From NCBI RefSeq assembly GCF_900142195.1, contig NZ_FRAB01000014.1, positions 103,085 to 167,084 of the forward strand: 64,000 nucleotides of DNA. The letters are read 5' to 3'. Below are positions 30,995 to 40,768 of the stretch, piece by piece (positions within the stretch are counted from its first letter, which is position 1; the number at the start of each line of letters is the position of its first letter). A program made the position numbers and the translations under genes. This DNA is from Paraburkholderia terricola (GTDB lineage Bacteria > Pseudomonadota > Gammaproteobacteria > Burkholderiales > Burkholderiaceae). The notes under the pieces were generated by a model that was not told the DNA's origin, searched no databases, and was given only the letters and a program-made list of their open reading frames with translations.

Positions 30995-31662
30995 TGGTTC
31001 GGCGCTCCCTGGATCGTGGTGGACGGCGCGAGCGTGGCCGACGCGCCGTTCAGCGCAGCCGCGCCGCCGTTGCGCGGCGCCAGCATCGCGCGCACGCGGC
31101 CGCTCGGGTTGCCCGGGCCGGCGACGTCCTTGCCCGCCTTGGCGGTGTAGAAGTCTTTCTGGCCGTCATACGTGATGACGCTGCCGCGCACCTGGTCCAT
31201 CACCGTCGAGAGGCCCTGCAGGCGCTTGACCGTGGCGTTGGTGGTGAGCGTGGTGAGATCCTGCTTGCCGTCGTAGTCGATGCGGATAGCCGTGCCTTCG
31301 ATGTATTCGTCGAGCCCCTCGCGTTTCTGGCGGAAATACGACAGATTGCCGCCGCTCGAGGTGCCGGTGGCGTACTGATAGCCCTGCGGGTCTTGCGTCA
31401 CTTCCACGCGATCGGCCTTGATCACGATGGTGCCTTTGGTGGCGACCACGTGGCCGGTGAAGACGTTGACCTGCTTGAGATCGTCGTAAGTCATGTTGTC
31501 CGCTTCGACGTTCAGCGGCTTGTCCTTGTCGGCGCGGTCGGCGTGCGCAAGCGGCGCGAAGCCGGCGAGCGGCAACGCGACGATGAGCGCGGCGAGTCCG
31601 GCGCGGCACGCGGACAGGGTACGCGAGCGGCCGGTGTCAAAACGGGGGAACGATTCGTTCAT
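30991..31662 (-). CDS. lptA: LPS transport periplasmic protein LptA
   Basis: 223 residues with an N-terminal signal (GLAALIVALPLAGFAPLAHA). Forms the periplasmic beta-jellyroll bridge that carries LPS to the outer membrane. The OstA domain (PLNVEADNMTYDDLKQVNVF, then GHVVATKGTIVI) is clear. A Pro/Ala/Gly-rich C-terminal tail is longer than in E. coli. 21 bp downstream of lptC. Confidence 0.94.
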   Translation of the reverse strand: MNESFPRFDTGRSRTLSACRAGLAALIVALPLAGFAPLAHADRADKDKPLNVEADNMTYDDLKQVNVFTGHVVATKGTIVIKADRVEVTQDPQGYQYATGTSSGGNLSYFRQKREGLDEYIEGTAIRIDYDGKQDLTTLTTNATVKRLQGLSTVMDQVRGSVITYDGQKDFYTAKAGKDVAGPGNPSGRVRAMLAPRNGGAAALNGASATLAPSTTIQGAPNQ

Positions 31663-31683
31663 GCAGTCACGCCTGGAATGGAT

Positions 31684-32292
31684 TTACCCGGGTTGCTTGG
31701 GCGAGTTGCCGCCGGCTTCGGACGCGGCGATCGCGCCTTTCACGTTGCCGAACAGCTTCATCACCCGGGTGACGTTGTTGTAGTTCATGCCGCTGGCCGT
31801 CATCACGGACATGCCGCGCTGAAGTTTAACCGGCTTTTCGGTCTCGATCACATCGTCGTTGACCAGCACCCTAAAATGCTGCGAATCCGCCTGCATCTGC
31901 GGATCGCCGTTGCCGGGCGCCCGCAGGATGCGTGCGTTGTCGTATAGATCGACGATCGACGCGTCGCCGTTCACCTTGCCGATGTCGCCGGTTGCGGTGA
32001 CGATCGGCTTGCCGGGCTGGAACGCGCGCATGGCGGGTTTCACCAGGTCGCTCAGTTCGTCGTCTTCGTAATGGATCAGTGACTGGGCCGTCAGGCGGTA
32101 TTGCGTGGAGCCGGACTGATCGAGTTCGGAAACCGAGAAGTTCTCGGCAAAGTAATCCGGCGTGTGTTCCTTGGGACGCACCACGCCTTCGTTCTGGCGC
32201 GGCAGCGTGGCTTGCAGCAGCCACCACGTAATGCCGGCGAGCGCGGCCATCGCGACGAGCGGAATCAGCGACGTCAGGCGAAACTGATTCAT
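31684..32292 (-). CDS. lptC: LPS export system protein LptC
   Basis: 202 residues: one N-terminal membrane anchor (LIPLVAMAALAGITWWLLQA) and a periplasmic LptC/YrbK beta domain with FSVSELDQSGSTQYRLTAQS. It receives LPS from LptBFG and hands it to LptA. Start overlaps the end of kdsC by 4 bp. Confidence 0.94.
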   Translation of the reverse strand: MNQFRLTSLIPLVAMAALAGITWWLLQATLPRQNEGVVRPKEHTPDYFAENFSVSELDQSGSTQYRLTAQSLIHYEDDELSDLVKPAMRAFQPGKPIVTATGDIGKVNGDASIVDLYDNARILRAPGNGDPQMQADSQHFRVLVNDDVIETEKPVKLQRGMSVMTASGMNYNNVTRVMKLFGNVKGAIAASEAGGNSPKQPG

Positions 32293-32849
32293 CCGACGAG
32301 ACCCCGCTGTTCGCCGCTACAGGCCGCCGCGAGCAGTGCCTCGTATTTGTGCTGCGCGCGCAGCAGTGTGTCGCAGACTTCGCGCGCCGCGCCGTGACCG
32401 CCGCGCGCTTCGCTCACCCAATGAGCGCGCGCGATCACTTCAGGATGCGAATTGGCCGGCGCCGCCGCGAAGCCGACCCTGAGCATCACGCCCAGGTCGA
32501 CCCAGTCGTCGCCCATGTAGCCGCATTCTTCCGGGCTCATGCCGGTTTGCTTCAACAGGTCCGCGAATGCCTGGGGTTTGTCTTGCACGCCCTGATAGAC
32601 ATGGGCGATGTTCATCTCTTTCGCGCGCGCCGCGACGATGCCCGACTGGCGCCCTGTGATGATCGCCGTTTCGATGCCGGCCTGGCGCAGCAGCTTCATG
32701 CCGTGGCCGTCCATCGAGTTGAACGCCTTCATCGTGTCGCCTTCCGCCGTGAACAGCAGACCGCCGTCGGTCAGCACGCCGTCGACGTCGAAAATCATCA
32801 GCTTCACGCGGCTCGCGCGTTCGGTAGCGGTAGGCGGGGCGACGGCCAT
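32289..32849 (-). CDS. kdsC: 3-deoxy-D-manno-octulosonate 8-phosphate phosphatase
   Basis: 186-residue HAD-family phosphatase of Kdo synthesis. Nucleophile and acid Asp21/Asp23 in FDVDGVLTDGGL, with later GYMGDDWVDL coordinating magnesium. Immediately follows kdsD (1-bp overlap), so two consecutive Kdo steps are coupled to LPS export genes. Confidence 0.96.
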   Translation of the reverse strand: MAVAPPTATERASRVKLMIFDVDGVLTDGGLLFTAEGDTMKAFNSMDGHGMKLLRQAGIETAIITGRQSGIVAARAKEMNIAHVYQGVQDKPQAFADLLKQTGMSPEECGYMGDDWVDLGVMLRVGFAAAPANSHPEVIARAHWVSEARGGHGAAREVCDTLLRAQHKYEALLAAACSGEQRGLVG

Positions 32850-33832
32850 CAGATCACCTTCTTCGAGAACAGATCGTGCATGTTGAGCGCGCCGATCAGC
32901 TTGTGTGCTTCGTCGACGACCAGCATCTGATTGATGCGGAAGCGTTCCATCAGTTCAACGGCTTCGACGGCGAGGTGGTCCGGGCCGATGGTGCGCGGCC
33001 CCGCGGTCATCACCGAGGAGATCGGCAGATTGCGGAAGTCGCCGTCACGTTCGAGCACGCGGCGCAAGTCGCCGTCGGTGAAGATGCCGGCCACGCGGTC
33101 GTCCTGATCGACGATCGCCGTCATGCCCATGCGCTTGGCGGTCAACTGGAACAGCGCGTCGCGCACGGTGGCCTCGGGCGTGACCTTCGGCACCTGGTCG
33201 CCGGTGCGCATCACGTCGCGCACATAGGTGAGCAGACGCCGGCCGAGCGCGCCGCCCGGATGCGAGCGGGCGAAATCGTCGCGGCCGAAACCGCGCGCGT
33301 CGAGCACCGCGACCGCGAGCGCGTCGCCGAGCGCGAGCGCTGCGGTCGTGCTGGCGGTGGGCGCGAGATTCATGGGACAAGCTTCTTTCGCCACGGCGGA
33401 ATTCAGGTGCACGTCGGCCAGTTGCGCAAGACTCGACGACGGGCGTCCGGTCATCGCAATCAGCTTCGCGCCGAGCCGCTTGATGAGCGGCAGGATTGTC
33501 ACGAGTTCCTCGGTTTCACCGGAGTTGGAGAGCGCGAGAAACACGTCGTCGGCGGTGACCATGCCGAGGTCGCCGTGGCTTGCTTCAGCGGGATGCACGA
33601 AGAAAGCGGGGGTGCCGGTGCTGGCGAGCGTGGCCGCGAGCTTGCGCGCCACGTGGCCGGATTTGCCGATGCCGGAAACCACCACGCGCCCACGGCAACC
33701 CAGGATGAAATCGACCGCCCCGACGAAGCCATCGTCGAGTTGATCGCGAAGCGCGCGCACCGCGTCCGCTTCGATGTCGAGCACGTCGCGAGCGAGCGCG
33801 AGTGCCCGGTCGCCATTGATTTTCGCTATCAT
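32849..33832 (-). CDS. kdsD: D-arabinose 5-phosphate isomerase (KpsF/GutQ family)
   Basis: 327 residues from MIAKINGDRALALARDVLDI. Converts ribulose 5-phosphate to arabinose 5-phosphate, the first Kdo step. N-terminal SIS domain with SGIGKSGHVARKLAATLAST and EASHGDLGMV, then two CBS domains (about 210-325). First gene of the kdsD-kdsC-lptC-lptA-lptB unit and divergent from the antiporter gene. Confidence 0.95.
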   Translation of the reverse strand: MIAKINGDRALALARDVLDIEADAVRALRDQLDDGFVGAVDFILGCRGRVVVSGIGKSGHVARKLAATLASTGTPAFFVHPAEASHGDLGMVTADDVFLALSNSGETEELVTILPLIKRLGAKLIAMTGRPSSSLAQLADVHLNSAVAKEACPMNLAPTASTTAALALGDALAVAVLDARGFGRDDFARSHPGGALGRRLLTYVRDVMRTGDQVPKVTPEATVRDALFQLTAKRMGMTAIVDQDDRVAGIFTDGDLRRVLERDGDFRNLPISSVMTAGPRTIGPDHLAVEAVELMERFRINQMLVVDEAHKLIGALNMHDLFSKKVI

Positions 33833-33981
33833 TCGCGGAGTATAGCAAAGGCGCTTGTTCGCCGCGCCGGGCCTGCTGTGCAAAGCCGCTACCTTTGACG
33901 GCCCCTCAACCTTGTCGCACGGCGTGTCGCGTGCGCGGTTCCGCTGACGAACGAGGACGCTTCACCCATGCGCTTTTGCCG

Positions 33982-35985
33982 ATGATTTCCCCGCTCGAAA
34001 TGACGCTGTTCCTGCTGCTGGCTTCAGTCGCGGGCGTGGTGCTTTTTCGCTTTCTGAATCTTCCGCCGATGCTCGGCTATCTGACGGTCGGCATCGTCGT
34101 GGGGCCGCACGCGCTAGGTCTGATTCCCGACTCGGCGGGTGCGCAGAACCTCGCGGAATTCGGCGTCGTGTTCCTGATGTTTTCGATCGGGCTGGAGTTT
34201 TCGCTCGCGAAGCTGCGCTCGATGCGCCGGCTTGTCTTCGGTCTCGGTCTATTGCAGGTGCTCGGCACCATTGCCGTTGCGGTCACGCTCGGCTTCGTGC
34301 TCGAGCGCTGGGTGCATATCAGGTGGCAGGCGAGCGTGGCGCTGGGCGGCGCGCTGGCGATGTCGTCCACGGCGATCGTCAGCAAGATGCTCGCGGAGCG
34401 GCTCGAGATCGAAACAGAGCATGGCCGCAATATCTTCGGCGTGTTGCTGTTCCAGGATCTGGCCGTGGTGCCCCTATTGATCGTGATCGCGGCGCTGGGC
34501 GGCAATTCCGAGGATCTCATGAGCGCGCTCGGGCTCGCGGCGATCAAGATCGTCGTGGCGTTGGCGCTCCTGCTGATAGTCGGGCAGCGCTTCATGACGC
34601 GCTGGTTCAACGTGGTCGCGCGGCGCCGCTCGCAGGAACTGTTCATTCTCAATCTGTTGCTGGTGACGCTCGGCGCGGCGTTCATCACCGACAAGTTCGG
34701 CCTGTCGCTCGCGCTCGGCGCGTTCATCGCCGGCATGTTGATCGCCGAAACACCGTACCGGCATCAGGTGGAAGAGGACATCAAGCCGTTTCGCGATGTG
34801 CTGCTCGGTCTTTTCTTCGTCACCACCGGCATGCTGCTGAATCCGCGCGTGATCTGGGAGCATCCGTTCATCGTGCTCGGTTTCCTGGTCGGCCCGCTTC
34901 TGCTCAAGGCGGTGATGGTGATGGGGCTGTCGCGCCTGTTCGGCGCGTCGCCGGGCGTGGCGATGCGCACCGGCATCGGCCTCGCGCAAGCGGGCGAGTT
35001 CGGCTTCGTGCTGCTGAACCTGATCCTCGACAAGCATCTCGTCGACGCCACGCTGTTGCAGGCGATTCTCGCGGCGATGCTGCTCTCCATGCTGGCCGCG
35101 CCGTTCCTGATTCAGAATGCTGACCGTATCGTGCTGCGGCTGTCGTCGACTGAATGGATGATGCAGTCGTTGCAGATGACGCGCATCGCCACGCAGAGCC
35201 TGAAGCAAAGCGGCCACGTGATTATTTGCGGCTATGGCCGCGCCGGCCAGAATCTCGCGCGCATGCTGGAGCATGAAGGTTTGTCGTACGTCGCACTGGA
35301 TCTCGACCCTGACCGCGTACAAGCCGCGGCGGCAGCCGGCGAATCGGTCGTGTTCGGCGATGCCGGGCGGCGCGAATCGCTGCTCGCCGCGGGTATCCAT
35401 CGCGCGGCGGCGATCGCGATCACCTACGCCAACACGCCGTCGGCATTGCGCGTGCTGCACAACATCCACGAGATGGAACCGACGCTGCCCGTCATCGTTC
35501 GTACCGTCGACGACGCCGATCTGGAAAAGCTGCTGGCCGCGGGCGCGACCGAGGTGATTCCGGAAATCGTCGAGGGCAGCCTGATGCTGGCGTCGCACAC
35601 GCTCGTCGTGATGGGCGTGCCGATGCGGCGCGTGGTGCGGCGGGTCGAGGAAATGCGCGACGAGCGCTATGCGTTGTTGCGCGGCTATTTCCACGGCGCC
35701 GACGACATGGACGACGACGACGGCCACGAACAGGTGCGGCTACAATCGGTTCCGGTCGACGAACACGCGGACGCGGTGGGCCGCACGCTCGCGGAATTGG
35801 GCCTGTTCGATCTGGGCGTCGAAGTGACGGCGATTCGCCGGCATGGCATTCGCGGCGTCGAGCCGGACCCGTCCACCAAGCTGCGCGCGAGCGATATCGT
35901 GGTCTTGCGCGGTCTGCCTGAACAGTTGGCGCAAGCCGAGGAGCTGCTGTCGAAGCACCGGCGCGCGGGCGCCGCCGCAGCCTGA
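33982..35985 (+). CDS. KefB-type monovalent cation:proton antiporter
   Basis: 667 residues from [20 protein letters not shown]; the in-frame sequence before it is unlikely to be translated. CPA2-family antiporter: about 12 hydrophobic helices (residues 5-385), then a TrkA-N/RCK domain with the Rossmann motif [13 protein letters not shown] and a TrkA-C domain at the end. Likely exports potassium or sodium under nucleotide control. Also similar to YbaL, which cannot be separated by eye. Confidence 0.9.
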   Translation: MISPLEMTLFLLLASVAGVVLFRFLNLPPMLGYLTVGIVVGPHALGLIPDSAGAQNLAEFGVVFLMFSIGLEFSLAKLRSMRRLVFGLGLLQVLGTIAVAVTLGFVLERWVHIRWQASVALGGALAMSSTAIVSKMLAERLEIETEHGRNIFGVLLFQDLAVVPLLIVIAALGGNSEDLMSALGLAAIKIVVALALLLIVGQRFMTRWFNVVARRRSQELFILNLLLVTLGAAFITDKFGLSLALGAFIAGMLIAETPYRHQVEEDIKPFRDVLLGLFFVTTGMLLNPRVIWEHPFIVLGFLVGPLLLKAVMVMGLSRLFGASPGVAMRTGIGLAQAGEFGFVLLNLILDKHLVDATLLQAILAAMLLSMLAAPFLIQNADRIVLRLSSTEWMMQSLQMTRIATQSLKQSGHVIICGYGRAGQNLARMLEHEGLSYVALDLDPDRVQAAAAAGESVVFGDAGRRESLLAAGIHRAAAIAITYANTPSALRVLHNIHEMEPTLPVIVRTVDDADLEKLLAAGATEVIPEIVEGSLMLASHTLVVMGVPMRRVVRRVEEMRDERYALLRGYFHGADDMDDDDGHEQVRLQSVPVDEHADAVGRTLAELGLFDLGVEVTAIRRHGIRGVEPDPSTKLRASDIVVLRGLPEQLAQAEELLSKHRRAGAAAA

Positions 35986-36026
35986 CTTGCCTTTCACCGG
36001 ACCCGCGAGGTCCATCCGGAGACAAC

Positions 36027-36593
36027 ATGCCCAACGCGCTCGCGAGCGCGCCGCTCGATGCGGCCGACTACATCAAAAGCCACATTCGCACGGTGCCTGA
36101 CTGGCCGCAGCCGGGCGTGCAGTTTCGCGACATCACGCCGCTTCTGCAGGAGCCGAAGTCGCTGCGCGTGCTGATCGACCTGTTCGTGCAGCGCTATATC
36201 GACGCGAAGCTCGACTACATTGCCGGGCTCGACGCGCGCGGTTTCATCATCGGGCCGATTCTCGCGTACGAGCTGAATCTCGGTTTCATCCCGATCCGCA
36301 AGCAGGGCAAGCTGCCGTATAAGCGCGTCTCGCAGTCGTACGCGCTCGAATACGGCGTGGCGACCGTCGAGATTCACGAGGACGCCTGCAAGGCGGGCGA
36401 CCGCGTCGTGATCATCGACGATCTGATCGCCACCGGCGGCACGATGATGGCCGGCAAGATTCTGCTCGAGGGGCTCGGCGCGGTCGTGGTGGAAGGCGCG
36501 GCGATTATCGATCTACCGGAACTGGGCGGCTCGAAGCTACTGCGCGACGGCGGCCTGCCGCTCTACACGGTGACCGCATTCGACGGTCATTGA
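36027..36593 (+). CDS. apt: adenine phosphoribosyltransferase
   Basis: 188 residues. Salvages adenine to AMP using PRPP. The PRPP loop [14 protein letters not shown] and the adenine-binding region [16 protein letters not shown], then KQGKLPYK, are typical. RBS CCGGAGACAAC. 41 bp after the antiporter gene. Confidence 0.96.
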   Translation: MPNALASAPLDAADYIKSHIRTVPDWPQPGVQFRDITPLLQEPKSLRVLIDLFVQRYIDAKLDYIAGLDARGFIIGPILAYELNLGFIPIRKQGKLPYKRVSQSYALEYGVATVEIHEDACKAGDRVVIIDDLIATGGTMMAGKILLEGLGAVVVEGAAIIDLPELGGSKLLRDGGLPLYTVTAFDGH

Positions 36594-36647
36594 CCGTTCG
36601 CCGCGAACCCTCTTTCGCGCACGCTGCACACAAGGAAGGTAACAACG

Positions 36648-37262
36648 ATGCCCAACTTTCTGTTGTTTCTCGCCACGTCGGTCGCCATCACCATGGCGCC
36701 TGGTCCGGATAATCTGCAAGTGCTCGCCCGCGGCATCTCGCAGGGCCGCGCGGCGGGGCTGGTCGCGGCGCTCGGTTTCGCGGCCGGCATCACGTTTCAC
36801 ACCACGCTTGCAGCGCTCGGCGTCGCTGCGTTGCTGCGCTCCTCGCCGCTTGCCTTCGAGGCGATCAAGCTGGCGGGCGCCGCGTATCTGATCTGGATCG
36901 GCGTGAAGGCGCTGCGCAGCCAGGGCCTCGCCACCGCGCATGAGCGTGCGCCGCAACCGCTGATGGCCGTGTTTCGCCAGAGCGTGCTCGGCAATCTGCT
37001 GAATCCGAAGGTGACGCTGTTCTTCGTCGTGTTTCTGCCGCAGTTCGTGCAGCCGCACGGCACGCAAAGCGTCACTGTGCAGATGCTCGAACTCGGCGCG
37101 CTGTTCATGTTGCAGACCGTGGTGGTGTTTTCGCTGTTCGGCGTGTGCGCGGGGATCATCGGCGGCTGGTTGAAACGGCGGCCGCGCGTCGGCGTGTGGC
37201 TCGACCGCCTGGCCGGTGCGACGTTCATCGCGATCGGGATTCGCGTGGCTTTGCGCGATTGA
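36648..37262 (+). CDS. LysE/RhtB family exporter
   Basis: 204-residue membrane protein with six predicted helices and the family N-terminus FLLFLATSVAITMAPGPDNLQ. Members export amino acids or homoserine lactones; the substrate here cannot be told. The start follows AAGGAAGGTAACAACG. Confidence 0.9.
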   Translation: MPNFLLFLATSVAITMAPGPDNLQVLARGISQGRAAGLVAALGFAAGITFHTTLAALGVAALLRSSPLAFEAIKLAGAAYLIWIGVKALRSQGLATAHERAPQPLMAVFRQSVLGNLLNPKVTLFFVVFLPQFVQPHGTQSVTVQMLELGALFMLQTVVVFSLFGVCAGIIGGWLKRRPRVGVWLDRLAGATFIAIGIRVALRD

Positions 37263-37299
37263 GCGTCGCGGACACCGCTGAAAACAGTTGGAGCTTCAC

Positions 37300-38175
37300 A
37301 TGACCTTGCCTTGCATCACCGCCGCGCGCCGCTTCGACGTTCACGCACATCTGCCGTTCTGGATCGACGCGGAGCAGGTCGGCTGGATTCGCTCGACCGA
37401 TGTGCCGCTGCTCGCGCGCTGGCCCGATGTGTTCGACATCGACAGCGCCCGCGTGACCCTGACGCCAATCTTCAACACGATCGATCTGCGCAGTGCGGCG
37501 CTCGGCTCCGTGATCGGCGCACTCGCCGCCGAAGGCCGCATTCCTGGCTGGCGCAACGAGACTTACGCGATCCGCAATGGGTTCGATGCGAAGCCGCTCG
37601 CGTATATCGAGCGGGCCGCGTCGCGCTTCTTCGGCACGATGACGTACGCGGTTCATCTGAACGGCGTCGTAGAATACGCGGATGGCGCGCCGCAACTGTG
37701 GATCGCGCGCCGCAGCGACACCAAGGCGACCGATCCGGGCATGCTCGACAATGTGGTGGCCGGCGGGATCGGCTGGGGCTTCGGCATCGAGGCGACGATC
37801 GTCAAGGAATGCTGGGAAGAAGCCGGCATCCCGGAAGAGATCGCCGTGCGCGCCGTGGCGGGCCGCACGGCTCATGTACTGCAATCGTTGCCGGAAGGCA
37901 CGCAGGCCGAACAGATCTTTATCTACGACCTCGCGCTGCCGGCCGATTTCGCACCGCGCAACCAGGACGGCGAAGTGGGCGAACACCGGCTCGCGCGCAT
38001 CGACGAAGTGGCGCGCTGGATCGAGGAAGGCGCAATGACGGTGGACGCGAGTCTCGCCACGCTGGATTGTCTGCTGCGCCGCGGTTGGATCGATGCAGAC
38101 GCGTGTCCGGGCATCGACACGTTGTTCGCACCGCGACGTTCGCATAAGCGCCCGCGCGAGCGACCCGCGCGCTGA
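37300..38175 (+). CDS. DUF4743/Nudix hydrolase
   Basis: 291 residues. The N-terminal half (about 1-110, containing FDVHAHLPFWIDAEQVGW) matches the DUF4743 domain found in thiamine pyrophosphokinase-related Nudix proteins, and the C-terminal half is a Nudix domain with the box GIGWGFGIEATIVKECWEEAGI, in which Lys replaces the usual Arg. It probably hydrolyses a nucleoside or thiamine diphosphate analogue. 37 bp after the LysE gene. Confidence 0.83.
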   Translation: MTLPCITAARRFDVHAHLPFWIDAEQVGWIRSTDVPLLARWPDVFDIDSARVTLTPIFNTIDLRSAALGSVIGALAAEGRIPGWRNETYAIRNGFDAKPLAYIERAASRFFGTMTYAVHLNGVVEYADGAPQLWIARRSDTKATDPGMLDNVVAGGIGWGFGIEATIVKECWEEAGIPEEIAVRAVAGRTAHVLQSLPEGTQAEQIFIYDLALPADFAPRNQDGEVGEHRLARIDEVARWIEEGAMTVDASLATLDCLLRRGWIDADACPGIDTLFAPRRSHKRPRERPAR

Positions 38176-38263
38176 AGTACCACTGCACCGTTGGATCTGA
38201 ATCGCGCTATCGGGCAGCACACACCGAACGAACCACGCATTGAAGAAGGGAGTCACCCAGGTC

Positions 38264-39133
38264 ATGTCGACCGATCACAGCTTTATCCTCAAACTGTCGT
38301 GCGCCGACCGGCCCGGCATCGTCCACGCGGTTTCCGGCTTTCTGTTCGAGCGTGGCAGCAATATTCTCGACTCGGCGCAATTCGGCGACAGCCGCACCGG
38401 CGAATTCTTCATGCGCGTTCATTTTCAGCAGGTGGGCGGCGATCCGGGGCTGGAGGCGCTGCGCGCGTCGTTCGCCGCGCTCGCTGAACAGTTCGGCATG
38501 CGCTGGGAGTTGCACGATGCGTCGGTGAAGCCGCGTGTGGTGATCATGGTGTCGAAAATCGGCCATTGCCTGAACGACTTGCTGTTCCGCTATCGCACCG
38601 GTCAACTCGGCATCGAGATTCCAGCGATCATCTCGAATCACAAAGAGTTCTATCAACTCGCCGCCAGCTACGACATTCCGTTCCATCACTTCCCGCTGCT
38701 GGGCGGCACGCCCGAGGCGAAGGTCGCGCAGGAAGCGCGCGTGCTCGAAGTGATCGACGAGCACCAAGCCGATCTGGTCGTGCTCGCGCGCTATATGCAG
38801 ATTCTGTCGCCGAAACTGTGCGAAGCGCTCGCGGGCCGCGCGATCAACATTCACCATTCGTTCCTGCCGAGCTTCAAGGGCGCGAAGCCGTATTACCAGG
38901 CATTCGACCGCGGCGTGAAGCTGATCGGCGCAACGGCCCACTACGTGACGACGGATCTCGACGAAGGTCCGATCATCGAGCAGGAAGTGGAGCGGGTCGA
39001 TCACAGCATGACGCCGGAGCAACTGACGGCGATCGGCCGCGACGTCGAATGCGTGACGCTCGCACGTGCGGTGAAGTGGCACGTCGAGCATCGCGTCGTA
39101 TTGAACGGCAGCAAGACGGTGGTGTTCCGCTAA
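38264..39133 (+). CDS. purU: formyltetrahydrofolate deformylase
   Basis: 289 residues from MSTDHSFILKLSCADRPGIV. Hydrolyses 10-formyl-THF to formate and THF, balancing one-carbon pools. N-terminal ACT domain (about 5-80) and C-terminal formyltransferase-like domain with the catalytic Asn/His in AINIHHSFLPSFKGAKPY and Asp in TTDLDEGPII. Confidence 0.96.
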   Translation: MSTDHSFILKLSCADRPGIVHAVSGFLFERGSNILDSAQFGDSRTGEFFMRVHFQQVGGDPGLEALRASFAALAEQFGMRWELHDASVKPRVVIMVSKIGHCLNDLLFRYRTGQLGIEIPAIISNHKEFYQLAASYDIPFHHFPLLGGTPEAKVAQEARVLEVIDEHQADLVVLARYMQILSPKLCEALAGRAINIHHSFLPSFKGAKPYYQAFDRGVKLIGATAHYVTTDLDEGPIIEQEVERVDHSMTPEQLTAIGRDVECVTLARAVKWHVEHRVVLNGSKTVVFR

Positions 39134-39220
39134 AAGCAGCCGACGCGCTTGCGGTGGCGGGGGCCCGACTTTCCCCCAATGCTGCAAGCGTGTGCGCCGG
39201 AAGCGACCTTTCCCCGAGAA

Positions 39221-40441
39221 CTACGCCACGGACCTGCCGCCGTCCCGCATGCGACTTGCGTTTTGCGCCGAACGGCGGCGCGCGTTCAGCTTCTTCAGCC
39301 AGATCAGCAGTCCCGTCGCGCTCAGCACGGCGACCGCGATGCCGACCGCGCTAATCAGAATCCGCCCGCCGATACCCAGAATGCGCCCCGAATGCAGCGG
39401 GTACTGCACCTGCATGAAGATGTCGCCGGCCGTGCCCTTGCCGGGAATCTGCGCGCCGAGCGGCTTGCCGGTGGCGGCGTCCCAATACATCCAGGGATTA
39501 CCCAGGCCGATATCGCCGTGATCGTTGCCGGTCGCGTAGAAGCCCACGCCATAGGCGTGGAGGAACTCCGCGTAGTAGAGGCCGCCAGGCGGTGCGTTGA
39601 GATTACGCGCCTTGCCGGCTGCCTCGGCCAGTTGCACGATGCGCTCGCGGCTCAGCACTTGGTCCCCAGGCTGCGGGGCGCGCAGGATTTCCGGATTGTT
39701 GATCGGGTCCGGCGTCAGCGTCGAGAACAGCGACACGATTGGCCGCACGACAGGCGCCGCGAGATTCATCGACACCGACGTCAGCGCGACGATCACCAGC
39801 AAGCCCCAGATCCAGACGCCGCCGGAGCGATGCAAATCGAAGGTGAGCGCATAGCCGCCGCGTCCGAAGCGAAAGGCGAACGACTTGCGCCACGCCTTCA
39901 GACTAGGGAACGACAGCCATAGCGCGATCACGCTATCGAACAGCCACACGATCCCGACAATGCCCATCAGCCAGACGCCGATATCGACGCCGCCGGTAAA
40001 CGGCAAGTGCAGCGTGTAATGCAGTTTGTAGATGAAGGGAATCAGATTGAGCCGCGCGAGCGATACCGCACCCCATTCGCGACGTCCCTGAATCTCGCCG
40101 GTGGCGGGATCGACCGCGATCTGGTTGAAGTCGAGTGTGTAAGGCTGTTTGGTCGCGGGATTGGTGCGCGGCAGCACCATCATCTGCAACGTGCGGCCGG
40201 GTTCGGCGGCAAGCGGCAGATACGTCACCTGGAGACGCGGATCGGCGGCTTCCACGCGACGTGCCAGTTCAAGTCCGGAGAGCGCGGGGCCAGCGGTACG
40301 GGCCTTGAAGAACGATGGGTTCAGCGCCGCATCGAGTTCATGATCCCACGCGATGATCGCGCCGGTGAGGCCCGCGACGAACAGAAACAGCGCCGTGGCG
40401 ACACCGAACCAGCGGTGCAGACGGATGAGTTGCTGCCTCAT
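39221..40441 (-). CDS. PepSY-domain inner-membrane protein, probable siderophore-reductase type
   Basis: 406 residues from MRQQLIRLHRWFGVATALFL. PepSY-associated protein with four hydrophobic segments: one at the N-terminus (LFVAGLTGAIIAW), two in the middle (GVWLMGIVGIVWLF; GVWIWGLLVIVALTS) and one near the C-terminus (ILISAVGIAVAVLSATGLLIW). A large periplasmic loop lies between the first two. Such proteins next to TonB-dependent receptors are thought to reduce iron from ferric siderophores. A Fur-like box 65 bp upstream and a divergent receptor support an iron role. Reductase activity is inferred. Confidence 0.82.
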   Translation of the reverse strand: MRQQLIRLHRWFGVATALFLFVAGLTGAIIAWDHELDAALNPSFFKARTAGPALSGLELARRVEAADPRLQVTYLPLAAEPGRTLQMMVLPRTNPATKQPYTLDFNQIAVDPATGEIQGRREWGAVSLARLNLIPFIYKLHYTLHLPFTGGVDIGVWLMGIVGIVWLFDSVIALWLSFPSLKAWRKSFAFRFGRGGYALTFDLHRSGGVWIWGLLVIVALTSVSMNLAAPVVRPIVSLFSTLTPDPINNPEILRAPQPGDQVLSRERIVQLAEAAGKARNLNAPPGGLYYAEFLHAYGVGFYATGNDHGDIGLGNPWMYWDAATGKPLGAQIPGKGTAGDIFMQVQYPLHSGRILGIGGRILISAVGIAVAVLSATGLLIWLKKLNARRRSAQNASRMRDGGRSVA

Positions 40442-40505
40442 ACGCGAGCCGGAGGGGTAAAGCGGAAGTTCGGATGAGCTGTCACGGCACCGGTTCTGCG
40501 TAAAT

Positions 40506-40524
40506 GGGAATTGTTCGCATCTTA
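40506..40524 (-). promoter_or_regulatory. possible second Fur box, upstream of the PepSY gene
   Basis: GGGAATTGTTCGCATCTTA resembles the better box at 40721-40739 at most positions (GGGAAT, then TTC and CAT) and lies 65 bp before the PepSY start codon. Weaker match to the Fur consensus. Confidence 0.45.
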
Positions 40525-40720
40525 GGGAATCGTGCCATCGGTTGCAAGTTTTCCGTAAGCGCAACACGGTTGAGCCGACGGAGTGACGTTCGAGCATTGC
40601 GCGACGCCCCATCTGGCATGGCCTCCAGCTCGCATCGGTTATGCGCATGCGGCAAAATGCCGCATCTCGAAGCTTACAATTCGCATAGCTTTTTCGGCAT
40701 CATCGCGGCCTGTACGAATT

Positions 40721-40739
40721 GGGAATGATTCTCATTTGT
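40721..40739 (+). promoter_or_regulatory. Fur box upstream of the TonB-dependent receptor
   Basis: GGGAATGATTCTCATTTGT contains the AATGA-TTC-TCATT palindrome at the heart of the Fur consensus and lies 30 bp before the receptor start codon. It predicts iron-repressed expression. Confidence 0.85.
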
Positions 40740-40768
40740 TCGGGATATCCAGAAAAACAGGGTCAGCG

